DNA of 64,000 nucleotides from Chlorocebus sabaeus (GCF_047675955.1 NC_132928.1:51206889-51270888); one strand, 5' to 3'. Positions 1 through 12,384 are shown, numbered from the stretch's first letter. Notes: generated by a model from the sequence alone, not told the origin. Made by a program: numbers and translations.

Positions 1-218
1 ACAGCCCCACTTGCATACCAACAATTATTCTGGTTAAGCCCTTTAAAGAGCTGATTTCTTAATTAAACCTAACATTCCCTTTGCACTTGTTTGTCCTTCG
101 AATTTTCTTAGTAAATAGTTTCTTTTAAGCAGTGCAGACGAACGCTCCAATCTAGCCTAACCAAGTACATTTACTCATATATTAAATGAGTGGCATCTAC
201 AAGAATGATGCTATGCTG

Positions 219-402
219 TTTTTTGTTGTTGTTGCTATTTTTGTTTGTTTGTTTTGAGATGGAGTCTTGCTCTGTCTCCAGGCTGGAGTGCAGTGGCACC
301 ATCTCAGCTCACTACAAACTCCACCTCTTGGGTTCAAGCGATTCTTCTGCCTCAGCCTCCCCAGTAGCTGGGACTACAGGCACAGCTAATTTTTATATTT
401 AT
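219..402 (-). mobile_element. Alu fragment, reverse orientation
   Basis: A T-rich tail is followed by the reverse-strand Alu signature (GAGATGGAGTCTTGCTCTG, then CTCAGCCTCC and AGCTGGGACTACAGG). It stops within the A-rich middle, so only the 3' monomer is present. Confidence 0.9.
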
Positions 403-1200
403 GCTATTTTAAAGCAATAGAACAATACCAAGAATGGTCACCACAAATAATGCACACTTGTTTTTGAGGAGGAACCTTGGTATATTCAGCTCGATGTCAG
501 CTGCCTTCCTCTCCTAATCACCCCCCTTTGCCTTATACTCCCTTGTTTAAATTAACGCATTCTTGGAATACAGTCTTTTAATTCATTACAGGGACCTGCA
601 GTTTGCACTTTGTTTTTCATAATTTATCCAGAAAGTCCTCATGGTTTTGTTTTTAAGCTTAGCTAGGCATTTCATTATTTTGGTGACTTGTTTCTTGGCA
701 CCACATAGGTGACAGCAAGATGATAATTAAACAGGGCTTTGAGGGATTGAGTGGGCCAAGACATACCCAGGCTGCCTGGAACATGTATGGGGCATGGAAC
801 AAGAGACCCAACAGAAGCCCACATTCCTTATGCTGGGAGGCATCTCCTCACCCCTGCCACTCCAGCCAGGTGACCTCTGCCCACCAGGGGCCTCCAGCAC
901 TGCCACTGTCTGCTGGCATTACCTTTTACATCCTGCAGAGGAACACGAGGCTGGGGAGTCCAGTTCAAATGCAGAATTTGTGGCCTCTCTGCAACTCCAC
1001 ACTAAATGTAGTGGCACAAGGTGATAGTCCCTGGTGCCCAGCCTATAGCCCAGCCCCCTTCTCTTCCCACCAGGCTCTGGTGCCATGAAAGCTCTTCCAT
1101 ACAGGCATGTGGACACCCCAGCTCCACAGCAGAGCTCTGTCAGAACCCTGCAAATAGCTGTGCCTTGGCCATTCCAATGAAACAGGAGTGTGCACAATGC
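403..1200. other. Non-genic sequence
   Basis: I see no gene, splice-bounded exon or recognisable repeat here. The short open frames overlap on both strands and resemble no family. Confidence 0.5.
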
Positions 1201-1865
1201 TGTGGTTTGAATGTCCAAAACTCATGCTGAAACTGAATCCCCAGTGCAACAGTAGAGGTGGGGCCTTTAGGGAGTGATTAGCACCTTATAAAAGGGATTG
1301 AGGCAGTGAGTTTGGACACTTTCTGCCCTTCTGTCTTTTCTGTCATTCGAGAACATACATTCATCCCTTTTGGAAGATCCAGCACTGAGGCACCATTTTG
1401 GTTTTTTGTTTGTCTTTCGAGACAGTCTTGCTCTGTTGCCCAGGCTAGAGTGCAGTGGTGCAATCTTGGCTCACTGAAAACTCTGTCTTCCGGGTTCAAG
1501 CAATTCTCCTGCCTCAGCCTCCCAAGTAGCTGGAATTACAGGCATGCATCACCATGCTCGGCTTATTTTTTGTATTTTTAGTAGCGATGAGGTTTTGCCA
1601 TGTTGGCCAGCCTGGTCTCAGGCTCCTGACTTCAGGTGATCTGCCCGTCTCAGCCTCCCAAAGTGCTGGGATTATAGGTATCAGCCACCATGCCCAGCCC
1701 CAAGGCACCATTTTGGAAGCAGAGAGCAGCCCTCGCCAGACACCAAACCAGCTGGTGCCTTGATCTTGGATTTCCCAGCCTCCAGAACTGTGAGAAATAA
1801 ATGTCTATTGTTTATACATTTTCCAGTCTCAGGTATTCTGTTTTAGCAGCAGGACTAAGACCATT
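1201..1865 (+). repeat. Old LTR-type interspersed repeat, split by an Alu
   Basis: It starts TGTGGTTTGAATGTCC, carries GGTGGGGCCTTTAGGGAG and AACTGTGAGAAATAAATG, and ends GGACTAAGAC. This is the pattern of a common mammalian LTR-like repeat, probably of MaLR/ERVL type; the family name is not certain. A younger Alu interrupts it at 1402-1702. A related copy lies at 23355-23682. Confidence 0.65.
1402..1702 (-). mobile_element. Full-length Alu, reverse orientation, with target-site duplication
   Basis: Both monomers are present in reverse orientation. The 14-bp direct repeat AGGCACCATTTTGG flanks it at 1388-1401 and 1703-1716, marking an L1-type target-site duplication into the older repeat. 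Confidence 0.95.
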
Positions 1866-2189
1866 CCATGGAAATACAGGTGTGCACACCAACAACACAG
1901 TCCATGCAGGGAGGACAAACCCAGCAAGCGACTTATGAAGCCCTAGCTATGCAGAGAATGTTCTAGAAGGATGGTCTATGGGCTTGGCCCTTGAAATTGC
2001 TGTCCCAAGGCTGGGAGTCCTCTTACCTGGGTCTGAAGGCAATGCCTACTAGGTCTGTTCATTCTTCTCATTGAAAAAGCAGCTCCTGCCCCCAATCTGT
2101 GTGGTGAAGAAGGGAGTGTAGTCAAATGTAAGAGGGTGGGTTATTTAAAACACTATGGTATATTCTCTACATTAGAAAAACCTCAGATG

Positions 2190-2471
2190 GGCTGGGTGCA
2201 GTGGCTCACGCTCATAATCCCAGCACTTTGGGAGGCCGAATTGGGTGGATCACTTGAGATCAGGAATTCAAGACCAGCCTGGCCAATAGGGTGAAACCTG
2301 GTCTCTACTAAAAATACCAAAATTAGCCGGGCATGGTGGCATGCACCTGTAGTCCCAGCTACTCGGGAGGCTCAGGCAGGAGAATTGTTTGAACCAGGGA
2401 AGCAGAGGTTGCATTGAGCCGATATCACACCATTAGACTTCAGCCTGGGCATCGCAGCAAGACTCCGTCGC

Positions 2472-2510
<39 letters not shown>

Positions 2511-2516
2511 GAAGAA
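2190..2516 (+). mobile_element. Full-length Alu with long A tail and target-site duplication
   Basis: A forward Alu running from GCTGGGTGCAGTGGCTCACG to an A tail of more than 30 bases. The 15-bp duplication GAAAAACCTCAGATG is at 2175-2189 and 2517-2531. The long pure A tail suggests a fairly young insertion. Confidence 0.95.
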
Positions 2517-2671
2517 GAAAAACCTCAGATGACATCAGTGAACAGAGAAAGCTGAGATTCTAGTGTTGTTCGTGAGCTTACCTAGAGGAGGCCGGACCGA
2601 AACCAGGTCTCAAATGCAGTAGGGATATGCATCTGCTGTTTTTTAAAAATATTTTTTAAAGTATATTTTTA

Positions 2672-2791
2672 AAATACAGACAAGGTCTCACTTTGTTCCT
2701 CAGGCTGGTATCAAACTCCTGACCTCAAGCAATCCTCCTGCCTCCTCCTCCCAAACTGCTGCCATTACACAGATGAGCCACTGTGCCCAGC
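2672..2791 (-). mobile_element. Old Alu monomer, reverse orientation
   Basis: One diverged monomer (AAGGTCTCACTTTGTTCCTCAGG, then CTGTGCCCAGCCC), consistent with a FLAM or a truncated AluJ. Confidence 0.75.
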
Positions 2792-4916
2792 CCATTGTAG
2801 TTTTTATTAGAATTTATGATAAACTTTTCATTTCATGGCATTGTCAATTATATCAGGTATTTTCTTGGTGATTTTTTCTTTAAGTTTTTGTCTGGAAACC
2901 TGCTCTGGGGAGACCTCAGTTTTCTGCCCCCCTGCTTTGTGTGTGGCCCTCCAACTAAAGACAAGCCCCTTAAAGATCACCACTCGCATGCCTTGCCTCT
3001 ACCACAGGTACTTGAACGGCTTCTAAAACTTTTAGATCATCTCTGCCATATTCAAGGGCCATGGAAGTTTCAGAAGTTTCCAAAGCAAAATGTTTTGTCT
3101 GAAACAAGTTGCTTTGGACTTTACACAATACAGGCACTTTCCTCTGGGCCCCATAATTATCCCCTCAGTCATTTGCTTGGTGTTATGACATGTAACAAAT
3201 CAGAGTGTGAAGGCCTTAGTTTTGTCTTTTTCAGCATTCTGGGATGTCCTGGGGGTAACAGGAAATGCACCCACAGGTCCATGCAGCTATCTTGTAGGTA
3301 CTTTTCTTACCTGTGGGCCAGATCCTGTCCTATGTAATGTTCATGTTTGTAACTGTAGAGTTTATTTTTTGGTTTAGGGCACAAAATAATTGGCTTAAGA
3401 GCACCAGAATTGAAGCAGAGAAGGTGGGGACACATTTCTTGGCCCTTTGTTGAACGAACTGAAGATCACTGTTCTGGCTTTCCAACTGCAGAAGCTGTGA
3501 CGTGGCGGGAAGAGTTGGGACTGTGCAGCCAGGCTAGCTCTCCCATGTCCCTCGTCCATCCTTCATTGCCCACTCACTTGCCGAGAGCTGCTGAGGTTGA
3601 AGCACCCAGGATATCCAGGTGGGCCACATTCGGCGGGGCATTGTGACTTGGCGCCAAGTCTTTCAGCCTCCCTCCATCTCACTTTCTTTACCTGCAAATA
3701 ACAATACCGCAGACCCCTCACAAGCATCACTGGTTCAGCTGGTGCTTGGTAGGTATTCAAAATCAACCTTCAAGAGTCGGTGTCCTGGAGCTCAGCAGCT
3801 GTCCCGGGCCTGGAAGATGGGGCGTACTCCTGCTCCGTCTCCTTGTGTGGTTCTGGATTGGGGGATCTGCACAGCCTGTGGGGTCCCCGGAGAGCCTGGG
3901 GCTGCTACAGAGCAAGTTCTCTGTTGTTGGCAAATAAAGCCATAGCAGAGATGACTCCAGTAAGTTGAGCACCCTCTGAACAAAGAAGGAAATGTATTCT
4001 CTCTTTCCTGAGGCCTATTAAATATTGGAAAAAACACTGCCAGATTTAACTTCAAAATATAATTTTTCCAGTATGGCTGGAGTGCACTCCCCGGCCATCC
4101 AGAGGCTTCTAAATGCACTGGGGGCTCAGTTACGACCCTCACCAAGTTGTCTCGTCTCGCCTGGAACCCACTGGCCCTCACAGAGTTGAGAGAATATTCA
4201 TTTTCTTGAACTCTTATCAACGACAGTTTCTCACTTGCCATGATTCCATGGAACTGGGCAGCCCGCATCTCAGAGATAGGAAGTCAGAGAAATTCTATAC
4301 ATAGGCTGCATTTGCTGAGAAGACAAAGAGACTATTTTCCATTTCTCACTTCTCTCTCAAAGTGCAAAAACAACGGGCCAGTCTGGCCTAGTCACTGCTT
4401 TCTGTCTCTGAAGTGTTCCAGGCGCCAGCACCAGCCTTCCTCCTCATTAACGTTCCATGATGACTCCTTCCAGGTGCTGGAGATCCAGCCCACGGGGTTA
4501 TTACAGGGCAGACACCAACAGGGAAGGTGTTGACTCACCCTCACAAATATCATTCCTTACATTGTCAGGGCAATTACAAAACATGACTTTTAAAAATGCA
4601 ATAATAAAATATCCAACTGAAGACTTTCAGTATAATTAATCCACCAACCTTATATTTTGAGAAGGTCGAGAGCTGTGAGGGAAAATAAACCCTAGAGAAA
4701 TGCATTGTTTTTAAGTTCTTTCAATAAAGACATGTAGGCATTTTCTAATGTTTTTCCCAAAAAGAACATCTACCCCTCTAATTCCACAAGAGCTATAAAG
4801 AATTAAAGAAATTGTGATTAACAGCCCTGCATCTGGAGCTCATGAAGCTCAGAGGATTGGGAATGAAGTGGCAAGTTTAGGTTCGAATCAGAACTTCTGG
4901 ATTTAAGAAAACAAAC
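2792..4916. other. Non-genic sequence, no clear repeat
   Basis: A 173-codon open frame at 2816-3337 and several shorter ones overlap frames on the other strand and have no recognisable domain. I found no exon with consistent splice phases. Confidence 0.45.
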
Positions 4917-5232
4917 CAGGCCAGGCGCAGTGGCTCACAGCTGTAATCCCAGCACTTTGGGAGGCCAAGGTGGGAGGATCACCTGAGGTCAGGAGCTGGA
5001 GACCAGCCTGCCCAACATGAGAAACCCTGTCTCTACTAAGAATAAAAAAATTAGCCAGGCATGGTGGTGCACGCCTGTTAATCCCCACTACTTGGGAGTT
5101 TGAGGAAGGAGAATCGTTTGAACCTGGGAAGCAGAGGTTGCAGTGAGCCGAGATGGAGCCACTGCACTCCAGCTTGGGCCACAGAGCAAGACTCTGTCTC
5201 AAACAAACAAACAAACAACAACAAAATGCAAA
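4917..5232 (+). mobile_element. Full-length Alu
   Basis: GGCCAGGCGCAGTGGCTCAC through GACTCTGTCTCAAAC, followed by a (CAAA)n-like degenerate tail. A second forward Alu starts six bases later, so the two form a head-to-tail pair. Confidence 0.93.
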
Positions 5233-5237
5233 TTCTG

Positions 5238-5509
5238 GCCGGGCATGGCGGCTCATATCTGTAATGCCAGCACCTTGGGAGGCCAAGGTAGCGTATCACT
5301 TGAGGTCAGGAGTTCAAGACCAGCCTGGCCAACATGGTGAAACCCCGTCTCTATTAAAAATACAAAAATTAGCCAGGTGTGGTGTTGTGCACCTGTAGTC
5401 CCAGCTACTCGGAAGGCTGAGGCAGGAGAATCCCCTGAACCTGGGTGACAGGTTGCGGTGAGCACAGATTGTGCCACTGCACCCCAACCTGAGTGACAGT
5501 GACTCCATT

Positions 5510-5513
<4 letters not shown>
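5238..5513 (+). mobile_element. Full-length Alu
   Basis: GGCCGGGCATGGCGGCTCAT through GTGACAGTGACTCCATT. Its 3' tail has become the (AC)n tract that follows. Confidence 0.92.

Positions 5514-5541
<28 letters not shown>
5514..5541 (+). repeat. (AC)n microsatellite on an Alu tail
   Basis: About 14 AC dinucleotides follow the Alu 3' end, a usual birthplace of microsatellites. Confidence 0.95.
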
Positions 5542-5544
<3 letters not shown>

Positions 5545-5929
5545 GATTGCAGATTCCTGGGCCCCATCCTCGCCTTTCTGAATTGGAGCCTTTCACCCTT
5601 TAAGAATGAGAGGGTGAAATCTGCATGTCATACAGATAGCCCAGGGTCTATTAATCTGATGTTGCGCCCCAGCTCCCTCCAACACCATCAGAGGGTGCAC
5701 GGATTAGGCCACTGCCGAGTGCAGAGAAGGATCCTAGGTGCCGCGTGGCTGTGCCAAAGCAGCAGAAACAGGTGGTATGCCTTAAGATGCATGCTCCAAA
5801 GCTGTCCGCAAGGCCTCTGGTACAAACTTCCAGGTCTGCGTCTCGGTTTCCCCGACAGTGTCCATGCGACACTGTCACCAGTTTCTCCTCTCACAAGCAG
5901 AAAATCAAATTCGGATTGAGCAAATGATT

Positions 5930-6960
5930 CCCTGCCCGGGTGTGGAAGAAGGGTCAAGTCCTGAGTATGGAGAGAGCGCCGGCTCCTGCCAGGATCCGCG
6001 AAGCTCGGGAGGAGAGGCCAAGCCACCAGGCACCCGGAGGGATAGGAGGCGGCGGGAGGGCGGAGCCCAGTGCCTGCAGGCCGGGCGCTCCACGCCTCCC
6101 CTCCCCCTGCACACCCTATTCCCCTCCGGTTGCCCCGCTCGGGAAAGCCCCCTCCCACACCTGCCCGTCAGCATCTGTACGAGAGCCGCGAGCCCTGGCC
6201 GTAGAGCTCGAGGTGGGCCGCTCACCCCATACGGCGGCCGCAGCCCGGCCCTGACCACTGGCCGCCTGAGCCCTCCGTTCGCTCAGCGCGAGCGCCGCCA
6301 CCCGCCCTTACCCCCATTCAGTCCGAGGCCAGCCCCGTAGGCTCCGAGCCTGCTCCGTGAGAAGCCTTTTCCCCAGGAGGAGAGTTACTGGAAAGCAAGA
6401 GGAAGCCAAGGAGAGGCGGCGGCTGCAGCACGCGGGGACGGGCGGGGGCGCGCGTGCGTCCGGCCACGGACTGGGCAGCGCCGTGTCACCTCAGCCCGGG
6501 ACACGGCGCGGCGCCAGCGCCACCCAGCGGACACAGCGGGAATTGCGCTCCCTCCCTACCCGGGGCTCCGGACACAGACCAAGAACGACTACTGCAGCTG
6601 AATAAACGCTCGGGACGAGGCCGCTATCGTCCCTCTGCCGGGAGTGAGTCAAATCTCAGCAAAAGAAGAAACAGCCTTGGCCGTAATTCCAAGAGTGCTG
6701 ATGAAGACGGTGACATCTGACATTTCAATGGCACTTACCATTTCCCCCGGTGTGCGCGTTCCGGGCCAGTGGAGCGCTGCGCCGCTGGTGCAGGACCTGG
6801 AGGTCTGCAGGACTGTGACCAGTCGGAGTCTCGGAGTCCTGGGTTAAACATCAGTCAGGAGCAATCGTTCATTCCCTGAGCTCCCCTTGCCCTTCAGCCT
6901 TCGGTCCCTGCCCCGCCCCTTGCCTGCAGCCCGGGTGGCTCTCCCGGGGCCCTCGTGGCC
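5930..6960. promoter_or_regulatory. CpG island, possible promoter
   Basis: CG dinucleotides are dense from about 5980 to 6650 and continue to about 6960, against the CG-poor surroundings. CCGCCC-type GC boxes occur on both strands. On the minus strand the sequence ATG|GTAAGTGC gives a consensus 5' splice site with last exon base 6739; plus-strand donor-like sites are also present. From its place downstream of TEX35 on the same strand, this could be the promoter of the transcript I remember in human as C1orf220. That link is memory and spacing only. Confidence 0.6.
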
Positions 6961-7560
6961 CCTCTCTCCCAGCCCTCCAAACGGTGAAGGGTTGTTTCCG
7001 CTGGTGACTTCCACCTGTGGGAGCAGAGAAAGGAAGCGGGGCAGGGGAGAAGGGGAAGGCCAGGTGATTCCCCTCCTTGCGCTGCAAGCCAGGTGGCAAT
7101 AGAACACCTGCAGCCCTACCCGGCGCCCTGCGAATAGGTGGGAGTGGGAACGCCACCAGGGCAGAGCCCCTCCAGCTGGCTGGGGTCTGCACCTCCTCAC
7201 CAGCCCGGCCACCTCAAAACGGTGCTCGCCTCCCTGCTGAAGTGTAGGAGCCTCTTGGAGCACCACTTGTAGAAAATCAAGTCCCTGGAAAGAAGCAAAA
7301 TTAATCCGTTTGTTTCTCTATTTATTTTTGCTTCCCCACACCCAGTATTCACTTCATCCAAGGCTGCCCAGTGTCACCTCCCACCCAGAGGAATCTCCCC
7401 CCTCCACCCCAGGCCAACACCTCTGCCTTCCGCCGTGGCCTCCACTCTGGCATTACTCTGGGCAGAGGGCTCAGGAGGGCTCAAGGAGGACCAATGACAT
7501 TCAGAGTGGCCAGAGTAAAGGGAGGGAGGGGAAGTGGTGGAAGAGGCATGCAGAGGGCAC

Positions 7561-7600
7561 GGGGGGGGGGGGGGGGCGGGGTGGAGGGGGGGTGGGATGG
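7561..7600 (+). repeat. G-rich tract, potential G-quadruplex
   Basis: Sixteen consecutive G, then further runs of four and seven G within 40 bases. This is enough for an intramolecular quadruplex on the plus strand. Confidence 0.85.
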
Positions 7601-7654
7601 GCTCTCAGCATAGCAAGGGCTGTGATGGGCTTGAGTCTGACAGGGGAGCAATGC

Positions 7655-8520
7655 CCTGACCTAGGGTTTTGAAAGATCACTCTGACTGCCACCTGGACAG
7701 CTGGTGTGGGGAGGAGGGCCATGGTAGATGCAGGGGGAGCAGTTAGGAGACCACCACAAGTGACCATGCGGCTCAGGTGAGTCTGGCGGCAATAGAGATG
7801 GGGAGAGGAGGTCAGATTCGGGATCTGTATCTGAAGGTGGAATGGACAGGAATTGCTGGTGGGCATGGGTGTGGTGCATGAGGGAAAGAGAAATAAGCAT
7901 CATTCTTAGGATTTGTCCTGAGCAACTGGAAGAATAAGAACAACAGTGGCTAATACGGTTAGCCAGGCGCTCCTCTAAACACTTCACATAAACTGTTTAG
8001 ATTTCATAACACTCCTATGAACTAGGCGTTAGTACTTCCCACATTTTACAGAAGAGGCAGTTGAGGCCCAGAGAGTTCAATCAGTTTGCATAAAGTCCCA
8101 CCGTTAGCAAATGGAAAAGCTGGGATTTGGACCCAGCGCTTCACCACTGCACACTTCCCCAGCTTTACAGAAAGAAGAATGCTGTGAACTAAGCTAGATG
8201 AGCCCGGGGGAGGAATGGGGTTTTTCCGTGGGGGTGTGAATCAAGAGTTCTAGTTGGAATGAATTCAGGCTGAGGTGCCTTTTAAACATCCAAGTAGAGA
8301 TATTTAGCTCAGCAGATGGATGTATGACTCAGGCCCTGGTGGCAAGGAGGAGCATTTGGGGCTGGCGTGTTTAGCATGGAGAGGAGACAGGAGAAGAGGA
8401 CAGAAGGCTAGGAAGTGGGATTAAGTGCCGCGCATGAATGGATGAGGACAGAAATGGATATTTTAGAGCATCCTGACAAGCCCTGGGGTGTCGGGTGAGG
8501 TGAGTGTTTAGGAGATACTG
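7655..8520 (+). repeat. Ancient interspersed repeat, class unassigned
   Basis: Phrases such as AAAGATCACTCTGACTGCC, GCAGTTAGGAGACCACC and GAGGTGCCTTTTAAACATCC belong to an old mammalian repeat whose consensus I recognise but cannot name. It is interrupted by a MIR at about 7916-8165. Other pieces of the same family lie at about 18.2-18.8, 21.1-21.6 and 63.6-63.9 kb. Confidence 0.5.
7916..8165 (-). mobile_element. MIR SINE, reverse orientation
   Basis: ACATTTTACAGAAGAGGCAG, then GCCCAGAGAGTTCAAT and AGCTGGGATTTGGACCCAG match the reverse complement of the MIR core. Confidence 0.7.
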
Positions 8521-8991
8521 TTCTACAGCAGTGCTTGCTTTTGTTTGAGGATTCAATAAAGTCTCTCACCTTGTTCCAGAAAAAGTACCTGTGCACACAT
8601 GCAACATTTTGCATACAGTTTCAGGGTGTCTGTGAGTCCCCAGAGGATATGCATGGGCCATTCTATTTCTATCAAACCTCACTTCACCCCCCAGCCACAA
8701 TCAAATTTCACTGCATCTCACAAGTCCTGACCAGACCTCTGATGTATCACCCCACCCTCTCTGTCCGCATGAGATAGAAGCTGCACTCCTCTGGAGGGTC
8801 TGAATCCAGACGGTTTTGAATTGAGACAGTTTTGAATGTCTATGTAGAACACGGCTCGCCCTGCAGGTATTGCCTGTGTACATGTCTCATTTGGATATGG
8901 TTCTCCTGAGGAATAAGAGGATGAACCCACAAAGTCTTTTGCTCTCTTATTCACCTGGGAGGTGATGTTATTCATCTATTTCCTAGGTTTA

Positions 8992-9352
8992 TTTGTTTGT
9001 TTGGTTTTTTTTTTCGGTTTTTTTTTTTTTTTTTTTTTTTTTGGTGTTTTTTGTTTTTATGTTTTGAGACGAAGTCTTGCTCTGTTGCCCAGGCTGGAGT
9101 GCAAGTGGCATGATCTCAGCTCACTGCAACCCCTGCCTCCCGGGTTTAAGCAATTCTCCTGCCTCAGCCTCCCAAGTAACTGGGATTACAGGTGTGTACC
9201 ACCACACCTGGCTAATTTTTGTATTTTTAGTGGAGACCGGGTTTCACCATGTTGGCCAGGCTGGTCTCGAACTCCTGACCTCAAGTGATCCACCTTCCTC
9301 AGCTCCCCATAGTGCTGGGATTATAGGCATGAGCCACTGTGCCTGGCCTTAC
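8992..9352 (-). mobile_element. Full-length Alu, reverse orientation, with target-site duplication
   Basis: A long T/G tail, then GAGACGAAGTCTTGCTCTG through CACTGTGCCTGGCC. The 12-bp direct repeat TTCCTAGGTTTA is at 8980-8991 and 9353-9364. Confidence 0.95.
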
Positions 9353-9364
9353 TTCCTAGGTTTA

Positions 9365-10123
9365 AAGACAAAACTAGCTCATTCCATTGTTTCCATCAAC
9401 ATAATTTCTTCCCCAGTATATAATGGGCATTTGTTGCTATTGTTTTGTTTGTTTTGGCTGTCCACCTTCCAGCACCCATTCTATTTGGGAGGATTCCCCA
9501 GTGACCCTTGGCCGGAATCCATCAGCCTCTCTGGAAATGGAAGGAATGGAAGGAACCAGGTGTCCCTCTTGTCCCCGACCCCTGCAGAGCTCGCAGCCTT
9601 TCTATCCTGCCCAGCCTAGTGGGGTTTGAAGGCTCAGGTGCAGGGACAGAAGAGAACTTATTTTTGGCCATGGCAGTTAGGCCAGGAGATCATCTGTGAG
9701 AGTAGCATCCCGTGTCCTGTGGCAGCTGTCCTGGCCATGGTATCCTAACCACAGCGTGTCCACGGCTTGGCCTCGCCTGCATCTCCTGCTGCCAGCCTAC
9801 CTTGATACCTACCCATTTCCCCATGCGGTTCTCTAGCCTTCCGACAGATTAGTTCTGCACGTGTCCCCATGTTCATCGCCCGCACGAGTCAGCCAGGTCA
9901 GCTCTGTCGCTTCCACCAAGACCTCTCGCTGCAGTGGCTGTGCTGAGCTTGCAGCTGACGCCTTGCTCTGCTCTACAGTGTCAGTGCTTGGGATTTTTCT
10001 TCTGTTTGGGTTCCCTGAAGGTGGGATTCCTGGCCTGTAGAAGCATTGCTGTGTGACACGTGCCAGATCCTTGCAGTTGCCTGTGAAGCTCAGAGTCCTC
10101 CATATTGAGGGAGGAAAGCTTCC
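9365..10123. other. Non-genic sequence
   Basis: I see no repeat or exon that I can support. Confidence 0.4.
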
Positions 10124-10173
10124 CTTCCAGCAAAGTCTCGTGACTTCCAGCAAAGTCTCGTGACTTCCAGCAA
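10124..10173 (+). repeat. 20-bp tandem repeat, two and a half copies
   Basis: The unit TTCCAGCAAAGTCTCGTGAC occurs at 10124-10143 and 10144-10163 without change, followed by a half copy. Confidence 0.95.
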
Positions 10174-12384
10174 AAGCGACTATGCGGCAGCCAGACCAAT
10201 TACAGAGGTCACAACAACCACCCCTGTCCCAGTAACAATCCTGTGATTTTCTTGGCTCAAAATGAAGTTTGACAAGTCTTGTTTTATACTCTTGTCATCA
10301 CTGGGATTTCTTCTGACTTTACAAGATCAACAGGAATTGGAGTCAGACTCACGGGAGCCTGAGAGCCTCTCCATCCCACACCGCTGTGGAAGCCATGCCT
10401 GGGTGGGGCCAGGGCCGCAGAGGGGGAAGCTGGGAGTGGCTGGGCAAGGATAGAGGCAGCTCAGCTTCCCCTAAGACTGGGGTGGCCTGAGGGGCCCCCT
10501 GCATTATGCTGGAATATACCATCCTTTCCAAGAAAGGAAAATGGCAGCTTCTGACTCGTGACTGTGTCCTCCTGCAGACAAGTACGCAGCTCATCCCCTC
10601 AGAGTGTCTGAGTGCTGAGCTCACATCTCGTGGTGGGATGTGCAGCCATGTTGCTGCCCCATCCCATGGGCATGGCGGTGATTCTGTTAGTCACACTCTT
10701 TAGGGTCCTTTATGGTTAATAAAACATTGAACCACTTCCATACTGGTTGGTAAACAGCCGCTGCCCTAAGCCACCTCCACCCCAAACCCAGTAGCCACCT
10801 GCCCATCATTCTCCTGGTCCTTTCCCAGGACTGTACCCACAACCCAGCAGCTAAGGGTCATACCTGGCACAGGTTCTGGTGGGTCAGGGCCCGTGGTTAA
10901 GTATTTGGGGGCATCACCCCACCCACGAGTGTTCTTAGCACGCACTCAATCCTGCCTCTTCTCTGGTCCCCACACACTCAGCCACCCTGTCGCACCTCTT
11001 CCCACCACCAAATTAATATCATGCTCATCCTTCTCACCTCATCCTAGCCACACCTCCTTCAGGAAACAGTCCTGAGTCCGTAGCCCGTGCATCTCCCCCT
11101 CACCCCCAGAGCACTCCGCCTCCTACAGATTGTACTTCCCAAATACATCTCTCTCAAAGCTCTTTATAAGTCTTCAATATCTCCTTGGCTGGCTGGCCAA
11201 CTGATTGGTTACAGAGCCTTGCCTTCTCATTGCCTGGTAGCAGATAAGTGAGGCCGGGACTCTGGGGCCAGAGGCAGAGGTCCCAGGACACACCTGAGAA
11301 GGCCGCCTGAGAAGGGAAGTTTCTGAAAGAGACCAAGGAAGAGGGACCCCAATGCTGGGGTGCTGTGAGCAGTGCTGGGCTGGTCAGTGGTCAGAACAGA
11401 TAAAGCTGGTGGGGCTCAGGCAAAGAGAAGGTCAAAGTGCGGGTCACACCTGGAGCAGAAGGAGGGCATGACGCAAGGCCAGCTCAGCCACAAACCCCGT
11501 GTTGGGGGCAGGTGCCCTCCCTCTCTGGGCCAAGATGGCCTGGAAGTGACCGGCTCCTGCTGGACAGGCAAAAGGTTAAGCGACACTTTCCCAGCTTCGA
11601 GCTGTCCCTCCCACCCACCTGAGTGTCAAGGAAGTTGCAGGGAGGGGCGCCTTGCTCTGTGCCACAACTAATACCTGAGAATAGAATTTGGGAAACTTGA
11701 ATCACAGTTTCCCATAATGTGTTGCGATTGCTTAGAAACTACGTGTCTCCCTTCCCCCTAGTTGCCAGGGATCAGTGGCTCCTGACGCGTTTGCTTTAAA
11801 TCTCTCTGTTCCCTGCCAATTAGCCAGTTTGACTTTCTGCTGTGGCAGGGATGAAAGTCACTATTCAGCGCTAGACATGGATCCTGGGGGAGGAATCTCA
11901 TTGCCGTGGAGATGGAATCTGGGCTTGGCACTGCCTGTTTAGCTGCTGGGTGTTATTTTGGGTTGACTCACAGCCCAGCATTAAGCAGGAGGCCAATCTT
12001 CGTGCACCCCCAACTTTTCCCTCCCCAGCTTTATCCAGACTGTCTTCTGCTGACCAGCTGTTTATCCTTGTACTTGATATGCGCTTGCCAAAGCCTGCAG
12101 CAAAGGAGCCCACAGCTCAGTCCAAAGCAGCCAACCTTCAGCCTACTAGGATCTTAGCCACACCCCAGACTCCCAGAGAGAAGTGACTCACGTTGGACAC
12201 AGTGGCTTCAAATGACCTCAGGTGACTCACAGCAAACAGACTAAAGGTGACACCCAGTGTCTCACCTATCAACTCAATTTGTCATTTACCCAGCCATGGC
12301 TACCACCCTTTCCCAGCTCATTCACCCAGCTGTTTTTAAATATGGGCACACCAGCTTAAATCCCAACCTTGCCTGTCCTAACAC
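10174..12384. other. Non-genic sequence with a probable L2 fragment
   Basis: About 10920-11130 (CACTCAATCCTGCCTCTTCT through CAGAGCACTCCGCCTCC) resembles an L2 3' part in plus orientation. The rest is unassigned, and the open frames are short and overlap on both strands. Confidence 0.4.

Noticed and set aside
3792..4268. 158-codon minus frame
   Set aside because: No recognisable domain, no splice or promoter context, overlaps several plus frames.
6116..6340. Short coding frames in the CpG island (for example 117 codons on minus, 160 on plus)
   Set aside because: They overlap on both strands and are explained by high GC. I cannot tie any to a splice-supported exon.
9077..9619. 180-codon frame with a protein-like start (CPGWSASGMISAHC)
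   Set aside because: It is the well-known translation of a reverse Alu, running on into unique sequence. The same peptide type appears at most reverse Alus here.
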